From Ascidia mentula (taxonomy: Eukaryota > Chordata > Ascidiacea > Phlebobranchia > Ascidiidae): a stretch of 64,000 nucleotides of DNA. This document shows, piece by piece, positions 53,827 through 64,000 of this stretch; the stretch's first letter is position 1; each line of letters begins with the position of its first letter. The notes below the pieces were generated by a model. That model searched no databases and was not told the origin of the DNA. It saw only the letters and a program-made list of their open reading frames with translations. The DNA is taken from positions 3,973,001-4,037,000 of the forward strand of contig OX387204.1 in assembly GCA_947561715.1 (NCBI GenBank), given 5' to 3'. Made by a program: the position numbers and the translations under genes.

Positions 53827-56482
53827 TTTCATAAACAAATTTCAATTGTGTGTGTAAGGCCAACTGTAGCTGAAAAGATGCAAAAAGCCGTGCAGCAAAT
53901 TTTCAATGCCTTTGCTTTCATATTGTTTTCATTTTAAATCCGGTCCACGTAGAGTTATTAAAAGTCACTTGACCTTAACACCAAAGTTTGTTTGACTGTA
54001 ATGTAGCAATAGGATTTGTGTTTCATTGGCCTAAACAAACAGCTTAAACCCAGTTAATTGACTTTACACAAACAATCCAAAGTGGACTGAAACTCAGCTG
54101 CAATTCTTAAAAGGGTTTATCTCCCATTATGTTTGGCCTAATCCACTTGTAAGCCTTTTAAACCAAACAAACTTGCTTGATCCATGGGAACCACAGAGGT
54201 CATATTATGTTTTCTTCACATGGTTTGATTGTTTTGTGTTTTTTTATTATCTTTTGTGGTATGACATGATAATGTGGGTATTTTAGTTTGTAAAAAATAA
54301 TTGGTACTATGATATCAGTGCTGCAAATGTTTATGTATAGTTTTTGTCAATGCATGTCTTCATAAATTCACTTGTTTTGGATGCTACTAAAACAACACTC
54401 ACTATTTGATCATATGTTTTTTGCAGTCCAAACATGACAAAGTTATTTTTGCCAACTTCATCATGTCAACCCACTTGCTTTTGCCACACTTCTTTGTCAA
54501 CAGTATTTTATCATGTTAAGTGCTGCCATTGACACAACAATGTCGCCCATCACTCTTGCCCCGTTTGTACACTGTACATTGCTACACTGTATACAGTGCA
54601 AAACCAACATACTTCATCCTGCCTTTTCAGTTTATGAAACATTATTATTCAAGATGGCTTTTAAGCGCTTTGTGTCATCCTGTATGCTTTTATGTTCATA
54701 TTCCACCCCATTGTTCTCTACCTTATTTGCTTCACTGCAGCAGTACCTTGGTATCATTCAAATATTGTAATCTGATTGTTGCAAGGGTTTTGAATACCCC
54801 CAGATAGTTTGAACAGATGCAAACTGTATTATGTACAGACCACACTTTAATGACATGTTGCTTTGTTTGCAAATCTGCTAAGCGAAAGGCAATTGAAAAT
54901 CGTTTGGTGCTGATAAATTCTTCTTGTGTAATAAGTCCATATCTACCACACACTGTTGCCACAATTCACGTCTTCTACATAAATGCCCTATGCGGGTGCG
55001 ATGCATTTTTTATTTCATTCTCTTCACGTTCTTTGCATGTTTTTTTGTACTTCGCGAAACATGTCGATAGGTTAAGAAAAGCATACAAGGCCACCAAAGT
55101 GTGTGCGCCCCCACGTACTGCAAATTCCTTATTATTTTGCCCGTGTTTGTTGGTCGATAGCACCGACAACGTTGCCTTTTCGTGTCTGCATGGATTTCCG
55201 TCCAATACAATACACGCAATCGCGTCGTAGTCCATGTACATGCACGGAAAGGGAACAGATGGATTTGTCTACATACTGTATTCGCAGGCGTTTTCATTCG
55301 TGATCCGTTGGGAGAGAAAGGGGCAGGCGCGATCGTCTGCCGATCGTAGCAGTAGCACTTGGGAGTTGTGGTTGAATTTCTTGCCTTTGTTTTTCTGAGG
55401 CAAACTCGTTACCAAGTCCTTGGTAAATCACGCGTGGCTGATTGGAAAACACTGCAATGTTGTTTTAGCAATATTGCGTAAAAAGTCCTAAAGTTTAACA
55501 AAATTTGCATCTTCGCAACCGCCCGATGTTAATTGCGGTTATTTTTTTCACTTTTCCCAATTGCGTTTAAATGGTTCGACTTGTTTTTATGTAATTTAAA
55601 AGTTCTTTATCACGGCTTTTAGGTATTTCGACACTTTACAGCTTTAATTGGGTTGGTGGCTTATTTAAACGACGTTTTGACGCCTTTGTAGAATATCTGA
55701 GTTATATGGCAAACAACTGCATTTCTTTCACTCAACAGAGGCTCGCAAGCATGTTTTTCTCCACGTTATAAATTCCCCCTTCTGATCGAAGACCACTACG
55801 CGCTTGCTTTGACAAAAGAGAAAACGAAAGCGTAATTAGATTAGGAAAAATAATAGAGAAGTCTCGAGGGAAGGATGACGTAATACACAACAATGGTTTC
55901 CGAGGAAATTTTACTCACGCTTTGCCAAAACCAAAACATGTTTACTTCAAAATGATGTATGATTTATCTTTCTCAAAGGCTTTGAAAAGACAGGGCCCAT
56001 CTGGGGCCCTAAAGAAATGTAACGCTCATGCAAATTTGGTAGCTTTTTATCAGGTTTTAGCCAAAATGATGAGGATGTGCGAAAGTAAGTTTGCTTTTAT
56101 CTGAGTCAATATAAGTTCGTTTTGTTGCGGATCTTAATGTTATTCATCAAATTTTTTACCCTCATCATTTCCACCATGGAAAGGATATTTAGACCTACTG
56201 TATGTTTAAATTGTTTTTTTTTGCGTATGAAAGCTCACGTTTTGCGAGTAATCCTACCAAAAAAAGTTGCCGAATTAGGTTTTTACTTTGCTCATGCAAA
56301 AAATGTTTTTATGAAGGCATTGGTCGTTTTACTCATTTAATTTTGCTGAGACGTCATCAAACGTCTAAAAGCACCCAAGCGCAGCATTTCGGTTATTTCC
56401 CTCCACGATTGTTTCCATTAGATTGTAAGTTAAAAGCACAAAAGATGATTTTGGGGTGAAATTGTGCTTGTTAAAACGAAAT
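53827..56482. other. Intergenic region before NFXL1
   Basis: About 2.65 kb: the 3' flank of the single-pass gene and the NFXL1 5' flank. The longest frame (54817-55230) has an odd composition and no motif. A basic frame at 55922-56104 has no recognised features. Nothing else supported. Confidence 0.4.
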
Positions 56483-59400
56483 ATGGATAAACGAAGAGGG
56501 CGGGGTGGAAGAGGTAGAGGGCGCGGTTACGAACAACCAGGCAATCAACGTTCTGTTGGTAGAGGTCGTGGAATGCAGTGGAACCAAGGTTGGTTGGTCG
56601 TTGGTGATCGCTTGTTAATTGCTTATATCACTATCGCAGAAGCATGGTTGTGCATTTAACCTCTTTTTGACGCTTTATTTGTTTGTTCTCCACAAACTTA
56701 GCTTCCTTGTGAATTTGCAGCTGCCAGACACAACATAGTTTCCAGATTTGATGATGAACCTGGGAATAGGTTTAAAGAAGCCAAACAGAAGCATTTAGCA
56801 GTCAGTATTTTCATATTTTCGGTTTGGAGATTTATTGCTGATTACTTTGTTATCTTTGTAGGCTGCTGAGCATGCAATGAAAACGTACCAGGCAGATTAT
56901 GAGTCATCTTCGGATGAAGAGGAGTTGGATGATGAGGGAATCCTTTCCAAGCTTACAAACTTTTATAAAGGTATTTTGTGTATTTCAAGTATTTTGTCTA
57001 TAATAATTAATTATCAATATTAAATATCTTATATCAAACTTTATTCAGTCTTCTGGTTACATCAACATAAAGTGAGTAATTTATCTTATATAAAAAAAAA
57101 AAATCTATTCACTGTCAAGTTCACAACATGTGGTGCAGTGACATAACGACGTTTTTACAACATGTGGTTGTTATCTTGAAGAAATAACCTCTTTCACGAT
57201 CTGACACCAGTCTAATGTGTTTATTTGTTTGCAGGAATTATTACAACAAACATAGATCAGCCAGTTTTGTCCAAGGATGAATTAGGCTTGGGATTAACAA
57301 CACAATATCTTACGGAATGTTGTCAGTCAGGAGCTCTCACATGCTTGGTTTGCATCTCCAGTGTAAAGAGACAGGAGGCGGTAATTGCTATGACCAAATT
57401 TACATTCCTTCTGTTTTTTATTCTCCTGCTTAGTTTTATACTGGACAAATAATAGCAGTCGTTTTTAAAAACCTCCAATGTGTGATAATAGACAGGAACA
57501 TATGTCCCAAAATGGTAATCCTAAATCATATAAAAATATTTGATGAGGGGGTTGAGATTTCTTTCTTTTTGAGATACATTACTGCAGTGATTCCCAACCT
57601 TTGGTCATCATAGATCAATTTCATAAACTCATCCAGACCCTGTGAACAAAATTTACATTAGGCTTTTGTGACAAACTATTTTGCAAATTCCGCAGGTGTG
57701 ATATAACATGTAGAACTGATCAGAAACACAAATTTATTTGCAAAAAACAACTGGAAACAGAAAACAAAGCAAGTATTTAAAAGCTTTAATTATGAGCCTG
57801 CTCATGCACATTCACAGACCCCTGAAACCATCCCAACCTGAGGTTGGGAACCACTACACTACACAACCATAAGTAGAAACTTGCCTAATACAGTACAATA
57901 AAAATTTGTAGACCTGGAATTGTGAAAAGTGTTTTGCCATTTTTCATCTCAACTGCATTAAGCAATGGGTGCTAGAAGGAATTGCTCAGGCAACACTACT
58001 CTCTGATGAGTATTTTCCCAACAAGGAGTTACCTTGGTACTGCCCAAAATGCAGGTTGGTATCAGTGTAAAATATTTTTTATATTTAATATTAAAGTAGT
58101 ATTCAATGTGGTGTATATAAGTGTTGTGGTTTGTCACAGAATGTTCAAGGCTTGCAGAAACATATTTAGTTAATTTATTTTAGAAACGAATACCCCAAGC
58201 GTAAGTGCCCACAAAGTTACAAGTGTTTTTGTGGAGCTGAGGAAAATCCCCAACCTGACCCCTGGCTCTTACCCCATTCTTGTGGATCAAAATGTAACAA
58301 GCTGCTTGAAAATCCACGATGTGGTCACAAATGTCTGCTTCTCTGCCATCCAGGTATGTGAATATTGATCTAAATCTTGAAAATTATCTTAGTGATGTTT
58401 TGTTGGTATATATATAATGCATTTAGGACCCTGCCCTCCTTGTCCACAAACTGTAAAGGTGTCCTGTCACTGTGGAAAGCATTCCCCCAAGGCACGCAGA
58501 TGTGGCAGCGGAAATTGGTCTTGTGGTGAAATATGCAACAAACTCCTCTCATGCAAAAAGCACAGATGTCAGGTAGCATGCCAGTGTCTTGCTGTATGTT
58601 TGAAAATAAATCATTAAAATCTTTTTAATTTTCAATTTTTTTATGATTTGGTAACAGAGAATATTTGCTTTGGTATTGAACAATTTCTAGCACAATTTAA
58701 AAACCTATTTATTCATGTAGATGATTTGCCACAGTGGTGATTGCACATTTTGTGCTAGAAACAGTGTCCAGTCTTGTCTTTGTGGCAAAGAGAAACGGAT
58801 CCAACCATGTTTGCAACCTGAATGGAATTGTGAAATGGAATGCGGCAAGCCACTAAACTGTGGGTTTCATCGTTGTGATAAGGTAAATGATGATTTTACA
58901 TAAATTTTAAAGTCTTGTATTTTACCCATGTTTTGTTTGAATGTATTTACTACATTTATTCAGCATTTGAACACTTAAACAGAACAGTCTAAAGTATGTA
59001 AATTCAAACTTGGAAGTTCTTATACAAGCCTTTGTCAATGAGCACATCAATGTAATGTGTTTTCAGTTTGATGTCCTTGATGCTACTTTTCTAAACCTTC
59101 TCAGGTTTGTCACAAGTCAAGTGAGTGTGGAGAATGCCCACGCAGTGGCGAGCGTACCTGCCCATGTGGTAAGGTAAAATACTCCAACCTTCTCTGTACA
59201 GAGGAAGTCCTACCCTGTGAAGACACCTGTGGAAAAGATCTTGGGTGTTTTGGCAAGCATAAATGTTCAAGAAGGTGTCATACTGGACCTTGTGGGGCGG
59301 TATGTTATGTTTGCTGGCACACCGATATGGTGGCTGATATTGATGGCATGCTTGTTTTTTTTAAAATGATGTTGTCAGCCACAGGATTTGTAGACATATA

Positions 59401-62400
59401 TTGATAAAGAGTTTTAATTTGTATATGGAAACCATATGTGTTTTCTGAGCATTTTTATTATAGTTTTGGTGTTTTGTAATAGTTGAACTATTTTCTATGG
59501 AACATTGCCTCCTGTTTTTACCCCTGATTGTGATTTTGTTATAATGTTTCAAGCATTTTTACGAACATTATTGAAAACAGGTGATATAATTTTCTGCGAT
59601 CTTTGTGTGCAGTGCAACCTCATGGCGAAGAAGCCATGCCGGTGTGGTAAACGGGAGAAGGAAGTTCATTGCCAGAAAGACTTCACATGTGAGACAAGGT
59701 GTCAGAAAATGAGAAGGTGCGGTAATCACCTGTGCAGAAGAAAATGTTGCACCGGGGCCTGTCCACCGTGTGAACAACCTTGCGCCAAAACGCTGCAGTG
59801 CAAAAAGCACAAGTGTCAAATGCTTTGCCATCAAGGTATTTTTCCTGTTCTTGGCAATAAGGCAATAAAACAGCACCACACGCATAACTAGATCGATCAT
59901 ATATATTGGTTAAGGTTTACCAGGACATAAAAATATCTGATCTCGTGTATGACGCTAAGCTTTGACCATTCATAATTTGTTCTTGCCTAATGTCGCTTGA
60001 TTAATAATTCGTCTGTCATTGGGTAATAATATTATGGGGTAGGCGACCCCTCAGTAACGATGATATCATTTTATCGCACAGGGCCATGTTACCCTTGTCC
60101 GCTGACGTCAAAAGTCGCGTGTCGTTGTGGCAGTAGTGTCATCACTGTTGTGTGTGGAAAGGAAAAAGCAACCAAGCCACCAAGGCGAGTACACGCATTC
60201 TATTCTGTTATATGAGTAAAATGCAAGCATTGTTACAAAGTCAGTCATTTTTGTATTGTATTTTATATATCCTGAATATTTTGTGCAGCTACTGTTTCCA
60301 AATATTGAACTTTTTCATATTTAGGTGTCGGAAGCTGTGTGAAATACCTCCCGACTGCCATCATGTGGCCAGAGTAAAGCACACGTGTCATTTCGGGGAT
60401 TGTCCAACGTGCAAACAGGTTCGCTCAGTCTACTACATAAACACAGTCTTGTGTGATGTATCACTCATTTGTTTAGGCTACATTCTGCACATTGCTTGCA
60501 CCGCAGTAAGTTTTTTGTGTTATTGTGTTTCAGACATGTCAAGAAACGTTGCCGTGCGGTCACACTTGCCCAGCTGCCTGCCACGATCGAGTGATTGTGA
60601 GAAACGAGGTCGAGTTAATAACAATATTCGTATTACATTATTACGTCATGAATATTGCACTGTCCAGTTTCTGAAAGCAGTCCAACTGAGTATGTGACCA
60701 AAAATGTAAAATAGCCTTTAACCCAGACGCCTTACGCGCAATTGAGGGATGCTTGTTGTTTTTATTAATTTGAAGAAAACTAACTTCAGCAAAATCTCTC
60801 CATCACTGTCCCGTCTTCCATGGGAAAATTAAATCGTTGCATTCACAGTCAAAGGCCGCCGCTCCGTGGGAACAACCACGTGCTGACTTCCGCCTCGAGA
60901 AGCTTCCTTGTCCTCCTTGCAAGGTGCCGGTGGGCGTCGTATGTCGCGGAAAGCACGAGACAGGGACGTTTCCTTGCAGTGAGGGTCGCGACTACAGTTG
61001 CGGGAGACCTTGTGGTCGCCTGCTGAAGTGCAAAAACCACAAGTGTTCGCTTCTGTGTCACGTGGTCGATGACGTCGACGAGAGTCACGTAAGCTTTTTC
61101 ATTTCTGAAAACACTTTTTGGTTTTGAAACTGATCTATTTAAAGCAAAAGGGAGCCAATAATATGAATTGTGTAAGCTGCATACAGATGGCCACTGTTTC
61201 GACCTACATCAGTGCCCCAGTGACGCCATCTGTACACAGCTTACACAACTATTCTATTTTTAAACTATATACAACCTTAACAAGAAAATCGTAAATCATA
61301 CAGGCTGGAGAGAAGTGTGAAGTTTGTGAGGAACCGTGCTTGAAACCCCGACCTGAAGGTTGTTCTCATGCGTGTTCGCTGTCTTGCCACGACGAAGCTT
61401 GCCCGCCTTGTCACAAACGAATAAGAATGAAATGCCACTGCGGGGCCGTTCCTATGAAACACCTGTGCAGGTACGATTTTCACAAAGGACGTAAACGGTA
61501 TTCATTTCGTTCTTCCTGGCTAATTTTTCCACTAGGTCTTAAGGAACTTCTGTAAGAACTTTTTGCTCCATTTCTGCACATTAATATAGGAGAGATTTTG
61601 TTAAGAGCAATGTTTCAGAATACTGTCCATTATTGGCTGATATTTTTGCAAGTAACATGTTGTTGCGATGTCTTTATAAGTTTGGTGGGCTGTGATGGTT
61701 TAGTATTATCTGTTCACTGTCTCAAATGACGCGTTAGCATGTACGCAAAATATTTGTAAATGCAACTTGGTATGTTAAAACTTCGGGTTTTTGAATACAT
61801 CCTACTTTACTCATGTGGTCTTCAGTGATTGGTCGAGTCGGAGTACGGAGGAGAGGAGTCGGATGATGTCATGTGGAACCAACTGTCCGCGAACCTTGGA
61901 TCCGTGCGGGCATATGTGCCCAAAACAGTGCCACCTGGGACCATGTCCACCTTCAACCGAATGTACGAAGCGCGTCACCCTTCGATGTCCGTGCAAAAGA
62001 CGCAAACGGGTGAGATAGTGGTTGGTTGAGTAAAGGAGTACACCAGTATTTAGTAAATGTTTCAGCGTGCTGTTACTTCTGTAAGTCAACCATTCAGCAA
62101 GTGCGGTTGTGGATAGTGTTAGGGTTTTAGGATTCAATTTGCGGGCAGATGGAAATGGTAAAAAGTGATTAAATGTCCGCAATATTGTGTTTCATCCTTC
62201 AGAACATATGGTATGTACATGCATGTAAAGTTCAAATCCTAATAGTTTAGGATTTTTGAACATTTTACCTGGCAGCGCAACAAAATGTGCCTTGCAACCA
62301 ATCGTTGCGATTCGAGAGGATTTTATTTACTAACCCGATTTTATTTGTTTGTTTCTTGACTTTTCAGGAGTTCGCTTGCGCCCAAGTGCGGTCAGAGAAA

Positions 62401-62992
62401 CAACGGATGCAATGTGACGACCTTTGCAAGGAGATATCAGCCGCCAAGGCGGCGGTGAGTGCGAGCTTGCTTCTCGTAATATGTTATGTGCTCAAATGAT
62501 TTGTCCTTAAACAATAATGACGTCATCGGTCTTTTTAAATTTGCACAAAAACCACACCACGATTAACTTAACACCTCACGTCAGAACTTTGTGCATTGCA
62601 ACTTTTTATTGTTGAATTAAAACATACATTTCATGCATAAGTAAATGTCTTCCCTTCTTATTGCTTTGCAATTCGCACCCTGGTGCAGTAACCGCTTTTT
62701 TTCTACTCTTCATTCACACTTTATCATATAAAATTAGGAGAGAGAGGAGGCAGAACGAAAGAAGAGAGAAGAGGAAGAAAGACAGCAACTCGAAGAGGTT
62801 GAGAAGTTCGAGAGAAAGTTACATGGCCGACGACGTCACAGAAAACGTGGTTCCATCCAGGACTCCGATTCCGCCAAGGGAGCGTGGGCCCGTTTAAAAA
62901 GTTCTTGCTTATGTGCAGCCTTGCCAGTAGTGGCCGTTGTTGGCGTGGTGATTAGTGCTGTGGTTTTCGTGTATGTGCAAACAGAACTTTAA
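56483..62992 (+). CDS. NFXL1: NF-X1-type zinc finger protein NFXL1 (complete, 18 exons)
   Basis: Exons: 56483-56588, 56721-56800, 56862-56970, 57235-57380, 57912-58054, 58184-58353, 58427-58572, 58721-58882, 59105-59299, 59613-59835, 60082-60184, 60325-60418, 60534-60608, 60849-61088, 61304-61470, 61826-62009, 62368-62454 and 62738-62992. Phases agree; 894 residues, against 911 in human. The start is an RG-rich stretch ([15 protein letters not shown]). A RING-like Cys/His domain follows ([10 protein letters not shown] ... [18 protein letters not shown] ... WYCPKCR). A long array of NF-X1 zinc fingers comes next, with repeats of the kind [18 protein letters not shown] charged Glu/Arg coiled stretch ([20 protein letters not shown]) and a C-terminal TM segment ([20 protein letters not shown]) end the protein, as in vertebrate NFXL1. 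This tail makes it a likely membrane-anchored protein. Intron 11 has a GC donor (AAG|GCGAGT), the only non-GT donor in the gene. Confidence 0.95.
57595..57858. mobile_element. hAT-like non-autonomous element in NFXL1 intron 4
   Basis: Left end CAGTGATTCCCAACCTTTGG and right end CCTGAGGTTGGGAACCACTA form an imperfect inverted repeat of the hAT type. The exact right end and an 8-bp duplication could not be fixed. The element finishes about 55 bp before exon 5. Its A-rich inside has no coding frame. Confidence 0.6.
61168..61248. mobile_element. 81-bp foldback element in NFXL1 intron 14
   Basis: TTGTGTAAGCTGCATACAGA at the left is matched by the complement of TCTGTACACAGCTTACACAA at the right, forming a nearly complete hairpin. 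The centre ACTGTTTCGACCTACATCAG is shared in part with the insertion at 38745-38940, so both may derive from one family. Confidence 0.7.
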
Positions 62993-63872
62993 AGCCATAA
63001 GTTTTGTACAAATTTGTCAAGTTGCTGGTGATAGTAATAGTATTATATGCACTCGAATATAGCAATTCGCTTTACGTTGATTTGACCTGATACAACGTGT
63101 TAATTTTGATCTTCAGTTGTTTATTGAAAATATGTGATGGAAGCAGGCGATTATTGAACTGTCTATAACATATCGCATATAAGTTAACAGCAAATTTAAG
63201 CCTAAATGGTCCTACAAATTGTGTTTGTAATTTAATTTTTTGAGTCAAAAAGTAGTTTGTTGTTGTTTTCGGCTTGGATTGGTGTTGTGCTGCGTAACCT
63301 TTTGCCAATATGCATACGCTATTTAATACACCTCGAAAATATACTCTCCAAATGAAAGTTATGCATTTATTGCCATGCCAATAAGACTAATTAAACAGAA
63401 ACATAGACTAACGAGCCCAACGTTAATTCAATGCATCGAGGGGATAAACGTAGACATTTTTTTCAAATACGTCCAGCTAGTTTTCCGAGTAATTCCTCGC
63501 CAAAAATGATTGATGCTCAAAGGCTGTTAAGTTAGTGCTGTCACGTGACTCAAAACTGTGCGGTTCGTTTCAAAACACGTGATCGTCATCTTATACAGTT
63601 TCGCGTTGCTGGGACAGAAATGTGTTAGAGCTGCATCACCTCGGGTGTTAGTCACCGCGCCCGATGATTTTGATAAATGTTTGTGGATTTAGAAGTCGTG
63701 TTTATTTTGTGCTTGTTGAGTTAAAATAATTAGACACGAAAAGGCTTTCGGAAAACGTAGGGTAAGTATTACGAGAGTTAACTGGTACATTAGGTGTATT
63801 AAGTATAATTTCTGTTGTATTTGTTTTGCAACAGCTATTTCAAAAGGCAAAAACTTTTAATTACAATTTCAG
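62993..63872 (+). other. NFXL1 3' flank and 5'UTR intron of the last gene
   Basis: A donor GGTAAGTATT at 63762 and an acceptor TACAATTTCAG ending at 63872 bracket a likely 5'UTR intron of about 110 bp. The presumed promoter lies before about 63650 and contains GTCACGTGAC near 63540. Confidence 0.5.
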
Positions 63873-64000
63873 ATGTCACCTCGGACCTTAAGATGTGTGT
63901 TTCTAATCATCATTGCAGCCATTATTTTGGTTGTTGCACGCCACGAACTGACAGTGGACACCACAGTGAACAAATCCATCATAAGTGAGGTCATTCGCAA
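63873..64000 (+). CDS. N-terminus of a signal-anchored membrane protein (partial)
   Basis: The start codon follows directly after an acceptor AG. MSPRTLRCVFLIIIAAIILV continues VARHELTVDTTVNKSIISEV and runs off the window in frame. A short basic start, one hydrophobic segment and a polar stem is the layout of type II Golgi enzymes such as glycosyl- or sulfotransferases, but too little is visible to name a family. Confidence 0.6.
   Translation, partial: MSPRTLRCVFLIIIAAIILVVARHELTVDTTVNKSIISEVIR

Noticed and set aside
54817-55230. 137-residue open frame downstream of the single-pass gene
   Set aside because: Composition is random-looking, with no domain, splice context or upstream signal; opposite-strand frames are also open here.

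Overview
The window looks like compact, AT-rich chordate DNA, most probably from an ascidian tunicate of the Ciona type. This rests on vertebrate-like proteins split by many short GT-AG introns, small intergenic gaps, and several first coding exons preceded by an unpaired splice acceptor, as expected where spliced leaders are used. The genus is an inference. All multi-exon genes below were assembled by reading exon joins and checking that reading phase is kept across each one.

Layout. 1-5452 (+) is the 3' part of TBC1D19, a TBC-domain protein. 6449-11139 (-) is a complete SH2D4A/B-like SH2 adaptor gene. 12340-16635 (+) is a complete ATIC gene, encoding the bifunctional enzyme for the last two steps of purine synthesis. 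18680-19581 (+) is a two-box HMGB gene. From 21.4 to 49.0 kb lies a cluster of genes for small four-pass membrane proteins of the TMEM272-like family. It has one gene on + (21453-22982) and six full genes on - (24163, 30015, 36150, 41745, 44716 and 47739 being their 3' ends). It also holds one split or rearranged member (27774-28310 plus 33561-33759) and fragments. 50283-51281 (+) is a single-exon seven-pass protein of unknown family. 52447-53826 (+) is a single-exon, single-pass membrane protein. 56483-62992 (+) is a complete NFXL1 gene. The first coding exon of another membrane-anchored protein starts at 63873 (+) and leaves the window.

The cluster is the unusual part. Every intact member has four coding exons with the same phase-1 joins, a tiny second exon of 57 or 60 nt, and the same two motifs: a CPxxPxxxxW-type motif after TM1 and a G(S/N/T)xWVxxxxxP...YC motif before TM4. 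Members with long N-termini carry PPxY motifs; members with short N-termini do not. Gene D sits in a block of about 4.7 kb (28521-33257) that is repeated with few differences at 34659-39935 around gene F. A further gene is split by this block in a way that still allows splicing around it. A module with a CRE-like TGACGTAA and an E-box CACGTGATCTCGGCG is scattered in six copies through the duplicated upstream DNA.

Mobile DNA is mostly short non-autonomous elements with inverted ends: two hAT-type elements with perfect 8-bp target duplications, a TTAA-flanked element, several foldback elements, and a tRNA-like SINE piece. I saw no rRNA, CRISPR array, intact tRNA or autonomous transposon.
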